A DNA stretch of 64,000 nucleotides from an uncultured Sulfolobales archaeon (GCA_938073905.1 CALJEN010000002.1:113615-177614), one strand, 5' to 3'. Shown: positions 9,754 to 20,100, counted from the stretch's first letter. The notes: generated from the letters alone by a model not told the origin. Numbers and translations are program-made.

Positions 9754-10401
9754 CTACTCTACGCGCCTAGCCAGCACCGTCGCAGCCGTCCTGAGGTCGA
9801 GCTTTCTCACCTCGCTCCCGACCCTCACGTAGATGGCCCTGCCCCTCCTGCCCACGATCTCGACCCTGGCTCCGCGGACTAGCCCCGCCTCCAGGCACCT
9901 CCTCATGTAGGTGACCAGCTCCCCCCTGTAGCCCACCACCTCCACTACGTCTCCGACCCCGAACTCCGTGAGGGACGTCCCCCTGGGGGAGAGACCTTCC
10001 CCGGGTATCGGGTTCCCGTGGGGGCACTCCTTGGGGGCACCCACGTGCCTGTAGATGGACTCGACTATGGCCTGGGGCAGGTGCTCCATGTAGTGGGCGT
10101 ACTCGTGAGCCTCCAGGGGACCGAACCCGAGCGTGGACAGGAAGACCTCGCAGATCCTGTGCTTCCTCACGAGGGGCCTTATCGCCGCTGCCCCCGCCTC
10201 GCTCAGCCTGAACCCCCTGAACCTCGTCCACACGACGTAGCCCTCGGACGCTAGCCTCCTCAAGACCTTGCTAACGGTGGCCGGCCTCACCCCGAGCTCC
10301 CTGGAGATATCGGTCGTCCTGGCGACGCCGAAGACCTCCTCCAGCCTGTAGATCGTCGCGAGGTAGTCGTCGACGGCCGTCCTCCTGGGAGACCCGCCCA
10401 T
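9754..10401 (-). CDS. DtxR/MntR-family metal-dependent transcriptional regulator
   Basis: DYLATIYRLEEVFGVARTTDISRELGVRPATVSKVLRRLASEGYV...HRICEVFL...HYMEHLPQ...CPHGNPIPG plus C-terminal FeoA-like part. Confidence 0.92.
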   Translation of the reverse strand: MGGSPRRTAVDDYLATIYRLEEVFGVARTTDISRELGVRPATVSKVLRRLASEGYVVWTRFRGFRLSEAGAAAIRPLVRKHRICEVFLSTLGFGPLEAHEYAHYMEHLPQAIVESIYRHVGAPKECPHGNPIPGEGLSPRGTSLTEFGVGDVVEVVGYRGELVTYMRRCLEAGLVRGARVEIVGRRGRAIYVRVGSEVRKLDLRTAATVLARRVE

Positions 10402-10516
10402 CTCTCCCCGCAGGATGGCGGTCGGGGGTTAATTACCTTGCGCGACGCTGTCGGTGTTCGAGATATTTCCGGTGCCCTACATATCTCCCCTGCGGCCTGT
10501 GGAGGGTGGGAGCGGC

Positions 10517-11740
10517 GTGAGGTCCCTGGGCATAGACCCCGGCTCGAAGTCCATAGACCTGTGCGGGCTCTGCGACGGGGAGGTGTGCTTCGAGGAGGTC
10601 GTGGACACTCTGGAGGCCGCGCGGTCTCCCGAGAGAGTCCTGGAGGCCATCGAGAGAGCGGGAGAGGTCGACGTGGTCGCGGCTCCCTCGGGCTACGGTC
10701 TCGAGGTCACCAGGCTGAGCGACGTCCCCCCGGAAGTCTTCGAGGACTTCTACTACACGTTCGTCCTCGCCGCGACGAGGGAGGAGATCGAGAGGGCCGC
10801 GTCCAGGGGGATCGCGGGAGCCGGCATCTACTACGCCATGGCGAAGATAGCTGCGGAGATGCGGAGGAGGGGGCTCCCGGCCGTACTAATACCCGGAGTC
10901 GTGAACCTGCCCACGGTCCCCGTCTCGAGGAAGCTGAACAGAGTCGACATGGGAACGGCGGACAAGCTCGCGGTGGCGGCGCTCGGCGTGCACGAGGTCT
11001 CCGAGGAGCACGGGATCCCCTACGACAGGGTGGACTACGTCCACGTAGAGATGGGCTTCGGCTACAGCGCCGTGATGGCCGTCAGGGGCGGGAGGGTCGT
11101 CGACGGGATCGGCGGCACGACGATGCCGGGGCCGGCTTTCCTCACCTCCGGAGCCCTCGACCTGGAGACCGTCCAGGCGGTCTCGAGCTTCGAAAAGTCG
11201 GACGTGTTCACCAGCGGGTGCGCGGGCTTCACCGGGAAGGGGAGCCCGGAGGAGTGGATAGAGAGCGCCGAGGGAGACCCCGAGTCCCGAGCGTGCTTCG
11301 AGGCCATGGTCGAGGGGGTGGTCCGGGCAGTCTACTCGATGCTCTACCACGTCCGCAGACCCCTCGAGGTCTTGCTCTCGGGGAGGCTCGCCAGGCACCC
11401 GAAGGTCTTCAAGACCCTCGAGGAGGTGCTCGGAGGCGTCGCGCCGGTCAGGCTCATGCGCGGGCTCGGGGCCGGGCGCGTCAAGGAGACGGCCCAGGGC
11501 TACGCGGTCGTAGCGAGCGGTCTGGCCGGCGGACCCTTCCGGGAGCTCGTGAAGCACATGGGGATAGACTCGGCCAGGGGGAGCTCCCTCGACTACATAG
11601 TGCTCCCGCGCTTCTTCGAGTCCCCCCTCGGCCGCAAGTACCTGGAGCTCCGGGGACTCCTCAGGTCTCCGGCTCTAAACGTCGAGTGGTGGAGGAGAGC
11701 CGGAGCCCGGGGGACTCCGGGGCCTCTCCCGGGAGCCTAG
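10517..11740 (+). CDS. DUF1464 family protein (archaeal ASKHA/kinase-like fold)
   Basis: SLGIDPGSKSIDLCGL...PGVVNLPTVPVSRKLNRVDMGTADKLAVAALGV; GTG start at 10517 chosen from TATA-like tacatatctc upstream. Confidence 0.8.
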   Translation: MRSLGIDPGSKSIDLCGLCDGEVCFEEVVDTLEAARSPERVLEAIERAGEVDVVAAPSGYGLEVTRLSDVPPEVFEDFYYTFVLAATREEIERAASRGIAGAGIYYAMAKIAAEMRRRGLPAVLIPGVVNLPTVPVSRKLNRVDMGTADKLAVAALGVHEVSEEHGIPYDRVDYVHVEMGFGYSAVMAVRGGRVVDGIGGTTMPGPAFLTSGALDLETVQAVSSFEKSDVFTSGCAGFTGKGSPEEWIESAEGDPESRACFEAMVEGVVRAVYSMLYHVRRPLEVLLSGRLARHPKVFKTLEEVLGGVAPVRLMRGLGAGRVKETAQGYAVVASGLAGGPFRELVKHMGIDSARGSSLDYIVLPRFFESPLGRKYLELRGLLRSPALNVEWWRRAGARGTPGPLPGA

Positions 11741-13116
11741 GCTTCCCCGAGCTCCCGAGAGGTGGCCGTCTTCAGGAGCAGTACGGCCGTGTAGAGAGTC
11801 AGCTTGGGTATGGTGTCCACGGTGACGTACTCGTTCGGCGCGTGGGCCCTGCCGCCGTGTCCGGGCCCCGTGGCCACCATCGGCAGCCCCAGCACCCTGG
11901 TGAAGAGGTAGGAGGGAGCGGAGCCGGGCGTCATGGGGACTACGTAGGGTCTCATCCCCATCTCCGAGTAGGCCTCGACGGCCAGCCTGACGACCGGGTG
12001 CCTCGGGCTCGTCTTGCTCCACGTGTAGGAGTCGTAGACCCTCACCTCCACGAGCTCCTCCACTCCCAGTCTCCTCAGCACCTCGCCGAGGTAGGCCATC
12101 ACGTCCTCGGGCTCTATGTTCGGGACGAGCCTGAAGTCCAGCCTCATGACGGCCTCCGCCGGGGTTATGGTCTTGGTCCCCGGACCCACGTACCCGGAGT
12201 GGAACCCGTCTATGTTCACCGAGGGCCTGAAGAACACCCTCAGGTACCACTCCCTCCCGGTCGCGAGGGTCCTGTAGATGCCGTACTCCTCGACGGTCCT
12301 CTCGATCGGGCAGGCCTCGGCTACGTCGTCCAGGTACTCCAGGTCCTCCTCGGTCGGCGTGACGGCCTTGGCCTCCAGCCAGCCGAGCCTCGGACCCGAG
12401 AGGGGGTCTACGAGCTCCGAGGCCACTCTAGCGAGGACGGCCGCGGGGTTCACTAGCCCGGGTCCCAGGCTGCTGTGAGCGTCGTAGCGGCTGACCCTGA
12501 CCCTGAGCTCTACGAAGACTATCCCCTTGTTCCCCAGCTCTATCACGGGCTTGCCCGGAACCTCCTCGGACGGACCGGCGAAGTACGCGAGGCTAGACCC
12601 CTCCAGCTCCCCCCTCTTGTCCTCCACGAACTTGGGCATCGACGGGCTGCCGATCTCCTCCTCACCCTCCAGGACGAACGCGACGCCCACCGGCAGCTCC
12701 CCGAGCACCTCCTCGAGCGCCTCGACGCCCAGCAGGGAGCACATGAGACCGGCCTTGGTGTTGTAGGCCCCCCTGCCGACTATCCTGTCCCCGACCACCG
12801 CCGCCTCGAAGGGAGGGTATTCCCACTCGTCCAGGGGGTCTGGAGGCTGGACGTCGTACATGTTGTATACGACCACCCTCCTCCCGTCCTTGGGACCCAC
12901 CCTCCCGTAGACTATCGGGTGACCCCCGTAGCTCAGGAGGACGGCGTCTCCCCCGAGCCTCTCCCTTATCCAGTCCCTCAGGAACTCCGCGGTCTCCTCT
13001 ATCCCCTCTCCGGTGCCCGAGACGCTTGGCATCCTTACGAGCCTCCTGACCTCCTCGACGAGCCTCTCCCTCGACTCGGTCACGTACCTCCTGAGCTTGG
13101 CCAGAAGCTCGTCCAA
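11737..13116 (-). CDS. M20/M25/M40 family metallopeptidase (dipeptidase / desuccinylase-like)
   Basis: VVVYNMYDVQPPDPLDEWEYPPFEA...GRGAYNTKAG...LEGEEEIGSPSMPKFVE; GPGHGGRAHAPNEYV. Confidence 0.92.
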   Translation of the reverse strand: MDELLAKLRRYVTESRERLVEEVRRLVRMPSVSGTGEGIEETAEFLRDWIRERLGGDAVLLSYGGHPIVYGRVGPKDGRRVVVYNMYDVQPPDPLDEWEYPPFEAAVVGDRIVGRGAYNTKAGLMCSLLGVEALEEVLGELPVGVAFVLEGEEEIGSPSMPKFVEDKRGELEGSSLAYFAGPSEEVPGKPVIELGNKGIVFVELRVRVSRYDAHSSLGPGLVNPAAVLARVASELVDPLSGPRLGWLEAKAVTPTEEDLEYLDDVAEACPIERTVEEYGIYRTLATGREWYLRVFFRPSVNIDGFHSGYVGPGTKTITPAEAVMRLDFRLVPNIEPEDVMAYLGEVLRRLGVEELVEVRVYDSYTWSKTSPRHPVVRLAVEAYSEMGMRPYVVPMTPGSAPSYLFTRVLGLPMVATGPGHGGRAHAPNEYVTVDTIPKLTLYTAVLLLKTATSRELGEA

Positions 13117-13171
13117 GCGCGCACCCGGAGACGCTCGCGGTGCGGAAAATAAGCTGGGTCTCCGGTGCTCC

Positions 13172-14017
13172 TCAGTGCCTCCTGAGCTTGGGGTTCACGA
13201 TCTCGTCCAGAGCGTAGCTAACGAAGGTGACGGACAGCACCGCCAGAGCTATGGCGAGGCCCGGCGGCACCACGTACCACCAGTAGCCCGCGGACACGGC
13301 CCCCATCCTGAACGCGAACCTCAGTATGCCTCCCCACGACGGTATCCTCGGGTCTCCGAGGCCGAGGAAGCTCAGAGCGGCCTCGGCGATTATGGCGTTC
13401 GAGACCTGGAGGACCATGTTGGCCACGACCAGGGGGAGGGTCGCGGGAGCTATGTGCTTCGCCAGGATCCTGGCGGTGCCGGCTCCGCAGGCCCTGGCCG
13501 CCTCGACGTGGGGGTACTCCTTCAGCGAGAGGACCTGCGACCTGACCACCCTCGCGACCGGGGGCCACGAGAGGATGGATATCACGAGCACTATGTTGAA
13601 GAGCCCGGGGCCCAGGATAGCTGCGAAGATTATCATCAGGACCAGCGAGGGTATCGCGAGGAGCGCGTCCACCACCCTCATCAGCACCACGTCCAGGGGT
13701 CCCCCGAAGTACCCGCTGAGCAGGCCCAGGAGCGCCCCCAGGAGGGTCGAGAGGGCTGCCGCCAGGAACCCCACGAACAGGGAGACCCTCGCCCCGTAGA
13801 GGAACAGGGTGAGGAGGTCGCGGCCTATCTCGTCGCAGCCGAACGGGTGCGAGAGCGAGGGGGGCTCGAACGGTCGGCAGACCCCGTACTGCCACACACC
13901 GTAGGGAGTCGCGTGGGGACCCACCGCGGCCGCGGCCACCAGCGCGGCCAGCACGGCCAGCCCGAGCCTGCCGTACGGGTTCCTCAGGAGGATGCGGAGT
14001 GCCTCGGGAGACCTCAC
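13172..14017 (-). CDS. ABC transporter permease (DppC-like)
   Basis: NPYGRLGLAVLAALVAAAAVGPHATPYG...GCDEIGRDLLTLFLYGARVSLFVG; RACGAGTARILAKHIAPATLPL EAA loop. GTG start at 14017 overlaps dppB stop. Confidence 0.9.
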   Translation of the reverse strand: MRSPEALRILLRNPYGRLGLAVLAALVAAAAVGPHATPYGVWQYGVCRPFEPPSLSHPFGCDEIGRDLLTLFLYGARVSLFVGFLAAALSTLLGALLGLLSGYFGGPLDVVLMRVVDALLAIPSLVLMIIFAAILGPGLFNIVLVISILSWPPVARVVRSQVLSLKEYPHVEAARACGAGTARILAKHIAPATLPLVVANMVLQVSNAIIAEAALSFLGLGDPRIPSWGGILRFAFRMGAVSAGYWWYVVPPGLAIALAVLSVTFVSYALDEIVNPKLRRH

Positions 14018-15000
14018 CTGAGCCTCACCCTCGGGTCTAGGTACGCGTAGAGCAGGTCGACCACGTAGTTGGCGACCAGGAAGGCGACCAGGATCAGTAT
14101 GAAGAGCCCCTGGAGCAGCGGGTAGTCCCTGGTCGAGACTGCCTCGAACATCAGGCGGCCGAGCCCCTCCCACGAGAACACGGTCTCGGTCATGACGGCT
14201 CCGGAGAATATCCCCGCGAGCTGGAGCCCCACGATGGTCACGAAGGGGGGCATCGCCGCCCTGAAGACGTGCCTCCTCACGACGGCGCTCTCGCTGAGCC
14301 CCTTGGCCCTGGCCACGTAGACGAAGTCCTCCTGGAGTATGGAGAGCATGGCGTTCCTCACTATGAGGAAGTTGTAGCCCAGCTGTATCAGGGTGAGGAC
14401 TACGAAGGGGAGGGTCATGTGCCACAGGTAGTCCGCGAGCAGGTCGAGGAACCCCTCGTGCGCCCTCGTGGCCGTGATCGTCCCGCCCACGGGGAAGAGC
14501 CTCAGGTTGACCGAGAAGAGCATTATCAGCATCATCCCGAGCCAGAAGGTGGGTATCGAGTAGGTCACCAGGGAGAATGCCGTGAGAGAGGAGTCCACCC
14601 TGGACCCGTACCTCCTGATCGACAGGAGAGCCATGGCGAGCCCCACGGCTATCGCGGCGGCCGTCGAGGAGCCCACGAGGGCCAGGGTGTTCAGCATCCT
14701 CCTGCCGAAGATGATCTCGACCACGGGCCTCCCGTAGTAGAGGGAGTAGCCCAGCTCACCGGTCAACACGTTGGCCATGTAGACGAAGAACTGCTCGTGG
14801 AGGGGTCTGTCCAGTCCGAGCCTCCTCCTGAGGAGCTCCCTGGTGAGCGGGTGTATCCTGGGGCTCTCGAGGAGGAAGGCCGTGGGGTCTCCCGGCATGA
14901 CCCGGAAGAGGAAGAAGGCTATGCTGACGAGGATGAAAAAAGACGCTAGGGTTTGGGCCGCCCTCGCGGCGGCGTACCTGGGCAGTCCCACGGCGGCCAC
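14014..15000 (-). CDS. ABC transporter permease (DppB-like)
   Basis: MPGDPTAFLLESPRIHPLTRELLRRRLGLDRPLHEQFFVYMANVLTGELGYSLYYGRPVVEII; ARAKGLSESAVVRRHVFRAAMPPFVTIVG. Confidence 0.92.
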   Translation of the reverse strand: MAAVGLPRYAAARAAQTLASFFILVSIAFFLFRVMPGDPTAFLLESPRIHPLTRELLRRRLGLDRPLHEQFFVYMANVLTGELGYSLYYGRPVVEIIFGRRMLNTLALVGSSTAAAIAVGLAMALLSIRRYGSRVDSSLTAFSLVTYSIPTFWLGMMLIMLFSVNLRLFPVGGTITATRAHEGFLDLLADYLWHMTLPFVVLTLIQLGYNFLIVRNAMLSILQEDFVYVARAKGLSESAVVRRHVFRAAMPPFVTIVGLQLAGIFSGAVMTETVFSWEGLGRLMFEAVSTRDYPLLQGLFILILVAFLVANYVVDLLYAYLDPRVRLR

Positions 15001-15003
15001 CGC

Positions 15004-16962
15004 CTACTTGGTCGTCCTCCTCCCCACGAAGTACATCAGGACGCCGACGATCACCACCGCGGCTACCGCAGCGGCCACCGCCTCGGGTGGCGTGGTGGGC
15101 ACCTCGACCCGGACTGTGTGAGTGACGACGTGGGTCACGGGCAGGGTGGCGGTCACGGTCACGGTCACCGTGGCCACCTCCGCGACCGGCGGAGGCGGAG
15201 TGACCACTGGCGGCACCAGCTCCGTGTAGGGCAGCTCCGGTGGAAGCCCCCTGAAGTTCCCGTTTATCAGAGTCCAGAAGTTCAGTGCCCCGCCGGGCAT
15301 ATCGACCACACCCGAGAGCTCCCTCCTGTACACCTGTATCCAGAACCTCACGTAGATCGGCAGGATCGGTAGCTCCTCGGCCAGCACGGCCTGGAGCTGC
15401 TTGTACATCCTGGCCCTGGCGGACTCGTCCGGCTCGGCCTCGGCCCTCCTCAGCAGCTCCTCGAACTCCTTGTCCACGAAGCCCCACGGGTTGTTCCCAC
15501 CGGGCACAGCCTGCTCCTCGACGTAGAAGGCCGAGTAGTACCAGGGCGCGAAGTTCGCGTCGTTCTCGATTATGTACATATGGAACCTGAGCTGGTTGTA
15601 GACGTAGTCGACCATCGTGTCGAAGTCCAGGGGGACGTTCTTGGCCCTGACCCCTATCTTGGCCAGGTTCTCGACGAGTATATCTCCTATCCTCACCCTG
15701 ACCGGGTCGTACTCGGGAGTGTATATCGTGACCTCGAACCTCTCGCCGGTCGGGGACTCCCTCCACCCGTCCCCGTCGACGTCCCTGAAGCCGGCCTCGT
15801 CGAGCAGCCTGGCCGCCTCGGAGAGGTCGAAGTCGTAGCTAGGCACGTCTGGGTTGACCCAGAACCTGTAGCCCGGGTGGACGAACGTGTGGACCTTCTC
15901 TGCGTAGCCGAGCATCAGGACGCTGACAACAAAGTTTTTGTCGAGAGCGTGCGCCACAGCCTTCCTGAAGTTCTTGTTCCCGGTTATCGGGTCCCTCAGG
16001 TTGAACCCCAGGAACCCCACGTAGACGTCCGGGCTCTTGGGGACCACGAGGGTCGGGTCCCTCGAGGCCTCCTCGAGGACTGCGTAGGGAGCCGTCCACA
16101 TCATTACGTGGGCGTCCCCCCTCTTGACGGCCAGGTACTGGGCCTCATCGGTCGCGTACACCTTGAATACGAGCCTCTGGGCCCTCGGGAAGCCGGGCTT
16201 GAAGTACACCGGGTGCCTGACCAAGTCCAGGAGCTCCCCCTCGACCCACCTCGCCAGGGCGTAGGGCCCGGAGCCTATCCTGAGGTGCCCGTACCTGTTC
16301 ACGAAGTCCCTGGTCTTCGAGGCCACGTCCGCGGGCTCCCCCACCTCTATCCTCCCCAAGACCCTGGCCACGTCCGCCGAGCTCAGCGGGTTGAAGTGGG
16401 TCGGGTCTTCGAAGACCTCCTCTACGTGAGACCAGACGTGCCTGGGCAGGATGATCATGGTCCCGAAAGTCCTCAGTATCCAGGCGCTGAACCTCGACAG
16501 GTAGACCCTGACCGTGTACCTGTCGACGAGCTCGATCCTGTCGACGAACTCCACGCTCGGGTACCAGGACGGGGGCTGGTGCCTCCTGTAGAACTCCACT
16601 GTGAAGACGAGGTCCTCAGCGGTGATGGGGTTCCCGTCGTGCCAGTAGGCGTTCTCGACTATCCTGAACGTCCAGACCATGCCGTCGGGGCTGTGCTCGT
16701 AGTAGGAGCAGAGCCACGGATGCGGCTCGAGGTCTGGCCCCTCCCTGAAGAGCCTGTCGTAGGTCACCAGGTTCAGCCACCAGTCGTACCACGTCTCCTC
16801 CTTGAGGGGGTTCGGGTTCTTTATGTACTTCATCGAGGCCACTATGAGGGTCTCCTCGGCCTGGCCCACCGACAGCATCGGTAGCACAGTCCCCAGGGCT
16901 AGCAGCGCTAGGAGCGCGAGGGGGGCTATGCTACTGAAAGCTTTGGCGCTCAGAGTTGCCAC
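15004..16962 (-). CDS. Family 5 solute-binding protein with C-terminal membrane anchor
   Basis: AYWHDGNPITAEDLVFTVEFY...GSGPYALARW...LGFNLRDPITGNKNFRKAVAHALDKNFVV; C-terminal TM before RRTTK. Confidence 0.9.
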   Translation of the reverse strand: MATLSAKAFSSIAPLALLALLALGTVLPMLSVGQAEETLIVASMKYIKNPNPLKEETWYDWWLNLVTYDRLFREGPDLEPHPWLCSYYEHSPDGMVWTFRIVENAYWHDGNPITAEDLVFTVEFYRRHQPPSWYPSVEFVDRIELVDRYTVRVYLSRFSAWILRTFGTMIILPRHVWSHVEEVFEDPTHFNPLSSADVARVLGRIEVGEPADVASKTRDFVNRYGHLRIGSGPYALARWVEGELLDLVRHPVYFKPGFPRAQRLVFKVYATDEAQYLAVKRGDAHVMMWTAPYAVLEEASRDPTLVVPKSPDVYVGFLGFNLRDPITGNKNFRKAVAHALDKNFVVSVLMLGYAEKVHTFVHPGYRFWVNPDVPSYDFDLSEAARLLDEAGFRDVDGDGWRESPTGERFEVTIYTPEYDPVRVRIGDILVENLAKIGVRAKNVPLDFDTMVDYVYNQLRFHMYIIENDANFAPWYYSAFYVEEQAVPGGNNPWGFVDKEFEELLRRAEAEPDESARARMYKQLQAVLAEELPILPIYVRFWIQVYRRELSGVVDMPGGALNFWTLINGNFRGLPPELPYTELVPPVVTPPPPVAEVATVTVTVTATLPVTHVVTHTVRVEVPTTPPEAVAAAVAAVVIVGVLMYFVGRRTTK

Positions 16963-17255
16963 CGTGTACCCTTAGCAGGAGCACTAATAAGTATCATAGA
17001 ATCCTCCGGAGAGGTGTCGAAAGAGTCTCCAAGCTCACCCCTGCGTTCCCCGAACGGGCTTAAGGGAAACTCCAGTCGGACATAAACGAAGCCTCCAGGA
17101 GACCTGAGCCCTCGTGAGTCTCGGGAGCGCGGGGCGGATAGTGGAGGACAGGCGGCGGAGCCCCGGGTCGCGCAAGCTCGGGCACCCGGAAAGCTACCGC
17201 ACATAGGGGAGCCGGGCAGACCATCGGTGGTCTCGTGTCCGTCGGGGTCGAAGAC

Positions 17256-17800
17256 CTAATGCCGGAGTGGGTCAGGGAGTTCCACGGCTCGAGGCTAAGG
17301 AGCCTCGAGGAGCTCTTCGGGTCGGCTAGCCGATAGTGGGCATGATCCACTTGGCCCCGCTGTCGGGGTCTCCCGTCTGCAGGGGCTGAGCGTGGGCTAC
17401 GTGAGGGAGCAAGCCTGCCCTATCACGCTGGGAAGAGCGTTCCGCCCGAGGAGGCGACGCGTCGTGGTTGCGAGGGAGGTCGCGAAGTCCGCCAGCGTGC
17501 CGATCGGGATAACGGTGATGCGCGGCGGCGGGAGGGCGGTTCTCGGGATGGTCGAGGCGGCGGGGGCCAGGTTCGTGAGGGTGTGCCTCTACGCAGACAC
17601 CCTGGTCTGGGACACGGGAGAGCTCGACCACTGGAACGCTGCCGGGCTCGCGAGACCCAGGAAGGCTCCTCTACGCCGAGGACGTGGGGCCATCCTCGGA
17701 CACGCGCAAGGAGCGCGCGGCCGAACGCGCCGATAGAGACGCGGGGAGGCACCGGGCGTGGGGCTCGTTGGAGGGTCAGGGGGCTGTGGGCGGAGCCCGG
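17256..17800 (+). pseudogene. Decayed BtpA/SgcQ-family gene
   Basis: Frameshifted fragments: MPEWVREFHGSRLRSLEELFG, PIVGMIHLAPLSGSPVCRG, VVAREVAKSASVPIGITVMRGGGRAVLGMVEAAGARFVRVCLYADTLV. Confidence 0.7.
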
Positions 17801-17814
17801 TTGGACGCCGGGGC

Positions 17815-18050
17815 CATCGGCGTACCAGGTGAGGGCCGTCGACGCAACGGGGGCGGGAGACGCCTTCAACGCCGGCCCCATCTACGGTCTCCTGCGCGTG
17901 TTTCCGCTGGTGGACGTGGCCCGGATCGCCAACTCGGCCGGGAATCCACAAGTGCGCGGGCCACGGAGCTAGGCACGCTGTCAGCGCGGAGGAGCTGGCC
18001 AGGACGCTCCCAGAGGTCGCAGGGCTAAGCACCCGGTCACCAGCAGGGCT
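17815..18050 (+). pseudogene. Decayed PfkB/ribokinase C-terminal fragment
   Basis: VRAVDATGAGDAFNAGPIYGLLRVFPLVDVARIANSAGN matches the PfkB signature D(A/T)TGAGDAFNAG; no N-terminal part found in frame. Confidence 0.75.
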
Positions 18051-18157
18051 GAATAGCATGGCGGACGCGATCTCGAAGTGGTCTACGGACGGGAACGCTC
18101 CCGGGCACCCTGCCTAAGATTTTTAAACTCACCAGGTGCACGCTTGATGACAGCGCC

Positions 18158-19231
18158 ATGTCTGCACCCAAGCCTTCCCCCACTCTCATCGGCATCGCTG
18201 TGATCCTCTTCATCGCCGGTCTAGTCGTAGGGCTCCTGATCCCGTCGCCCCTGGCCCCGACGCAGACGGTCACGGTCCCGGTAACCGTAACCACCCAGGC
18301 CCCGCCCCCGAGGCTGGTGCTGGCCCTGCTGGTCAGCAACCTCGGCAACCCCTACTTCGTGGCTCTGAGGGACGGCGCGGTGAGGGCCGTGGAGGAGCTC
18401 AGGGCAAAGGGGGTGCCCGTAGAGCTGGTGGTGCACGACGCCAAGGACGACCCCTCGCTCCAGATCAGCCAGATAGAGGCGGTGGTGGGGGCCAGGGTGA
18501 GCGCCGTACTCATAAACCCGGTCCACATGGAGGCCGTCCAGCCGGCCCTCAGGAGAGCGGTGGAGCTCGGCATCCCGGTGGTGACGACTGACAGGGACGT
18601 CGTCGAGAGGGCGCTGAGGGTGGCGTTCATAGGCACCGACAACGTCATGGGCGCCGAGCAGGCAGCCAGGGAGCTGATCAGGGCACTGGAGGCGAGCGGG
18701 AAGCCCGCTCCCTGGAGGGTCGTGATACTCAACGGCATACCCGGGACTACGGCGGCCGAGGACAGGAAGAAGGGGTTCCACAACGTCCTCGACCCCCTGG
18801 TGAAGCAGGGCAAGGTGGTCATAGTGGCCGAGGAGGTCGCCCACTTCAGGAGAGACCTGGGGCTCAGCGTCACGGAGTCCATACTGGCCAGGGGCAGGTT
18901 CGACGCGCTAATAGCTGCCAACGACGAGATGGCCCTCGGGGCCATCCAGGCAATAGAGGGGGCGGGCCTGAGACCCGGAGCGGATATCATAGTCGTCGGC
19001 TACGACGCGATCCCGGACGCCGTGGAGGCGGTGAGGGCCGGGAAGATGTTCGCCACGATAGCCCAGTCGCCGTTCCTCCAGGGGTACTGGGCCGTCTACG
19101 CGGCGCTCTACGTGTGTTACTTCGGCTGGAAGCCCGTCGCGGACTGGATACCCACGCCGACTGTGGTGGTGACCAGGACCAACGTGGACACGTTCTCCGC
19201 GGAGGTGGCCTCGCCTAAGCCCCTGCCCTAG
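18158..19231 (+). CDS. Periplasmic-binding-type sugar ABC transporter substrate-binding protein (RbsB-like)
   Basis: LVLALLVSNLGNPYFVALRDGAVRAVEEL...DAKDDPSLQISQIEAVVGARVSAVLINPV...FDALIAANDEMALGAIQAIEGAG; N-terminal TM. Confidence 0.93.
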   Translation: MSAPKPSPTLIGIAVILFIAGLVVGLLIPSPLAPTQTVTVPVTVTTQAPPPRLVLALLVSNLGNPYFVALRDGAVRAVEELRAKGVPVELVVHDAKDDPSLQISQIEAVVGARVSAVLINPVHMEAVQPALRRAVELGIPVVTTDRDVVERALRVAFIGTDNVMGAEQAARELIRALEASGKPAPWRVVILNGIPGTTAAEDRKKGFHNVLDPLVKQGKVVIVAEEVAHFRRDLGLSVTESILARGRFDALIAANDEMALGAIQAIEGAGLRPGADIIVVGYDAIPDAVEAVRAGKMFATIAQSPFLQGYWAVYAALYVCYFGWKPVADWIPTPTVVVTRTNVDTFSAEVASPKPLP

Positions 19232-19365
19232 AGATCACTTACGCTTTTTCTCCCGGTCTTCTCCCCCAGACCGCAAGAACCGGGAGCGCCGCAGCGGGGC
19301 GGGAGTAGCCCGCGAGGACTCGAAGAGAGCATAAATTACCTGTCCCTAGCTTTCCGGGGATTCGG

Positions 19366-20100
19366 ATGAGACCGGATGCTCTCGCGCGTCTTCTGCCTCC
19401 GCTGCTCCTAGCTCTACTGCTCTCCCAGACCGCGCTCGCGCTGACCTCGCCCGGCAGTCAGCCACTCGTCGAGAGGATCGAGGTCAGGATCGCCGGGTCT
19501 CTGCTCGAGGTGGAGCTCCACGCCTGCCTCGAGGAGGAGCACGCGGTGGTCGAGGCCGCCGGCTCCCCCCTGGCGATCCTCGGGGCCGAGCCGCAGGACG
19601 CCGTCGTCGCGATCGAGAACGGCCGCATCTCTCTCCTAGTCCCCGAGCCGCCCGCGTGCGCCAGGGTGGGGTACCTGAGTGAGGCACTGCCGGTGGACGG
19701 CGTCCTCAGGGTCTCGTACGCGGGGAGAGCCTCGGAGCTCAGGGTCGCGCTGAACCTCAGTGCGGCTCTGCCGGTCTACATGAGCCCCGAGCCCTCCGAG
19801 GTCTACGCGCTCGGGGACTCGGTGGTCCTGGTGTGGTTCGGTGCCGAGGGGGTCGTGGTCGATTACGTGCTGCTCGAGTACGCGCCAGCCCCCGCACCGA
19901 CCCCCACACCAACCCCCTCGCCGACTCCAACACCGTCGCCCAGCCCCACGCCGACCCCCTCACCCACTCCTTCACCGACCCCGACTCCAGCACCCGCGCC
20001 CGCCGAGAAGGAGCCCCGACCAGACCTTCCCTGGATGCTCGTGGCCGTCGCCGCGGTCGTTCTGGTGGCGGTGGTCCTAGCCCTGAAGCTCCGCCGCTAG
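19366..20100 (+). CDS. Hypothetical secreted protein with Pro/Thr/Ser-rich linker and C-terminal TM anchor
   Basis: Signal peptide, ~45-residue PTPTPSPTPTPSPSP linker, TM MLVAVAAVVLVAVVLALKLRR. Confidence 0.8.
   Translation: MRPDALARLLPPLLLALLLSQTALALTSPGSQPLVERIEVRIAGSLLEVELHACLEEEHAVVEAAGSPLAILGAEPQDAVVAIENGRISLLVPEPPACARVGYLSEALPVDGVLRVSYAGRASELRVALNLSAALPVYMSPEPSEVYALGDSVVLVWFGAEGVVVDYVLLEYAPAPAPTPTPTPSPTPTPSPSPTPTPSPTPSPTPTPAPAPAEKEPRPDLPWMLVAVAAVVLVAVVLALKLRR

Noticed and set aside
8512-9882. 456-aa + strand ORF
   Set aside because: Out-of-frame with YhfC-like and YbjQ-like genes; Arg-rich composition.
10438-12456. 672-aa ORF on + strand
   Set aside because: Low-complexity Arg/Gly-rich translation overlapping the DUF1464 gene and antisense to the M20 peptidase; a high-GC shadow ORF.
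15580-16884. 434-aa ORF antisense to the solute-binding protein
   Set aside because: The opposite strand encodes a clear SBP; the translation is Val/Pro/Asp-rich without motif.
19890-19995. Non-coding microsatellite (ccgaccccca repeats)
   Set aside because: In frame it encodes a Pro/Thr/Ser stalk of a secreted protein; ordinary low-complexity linker.
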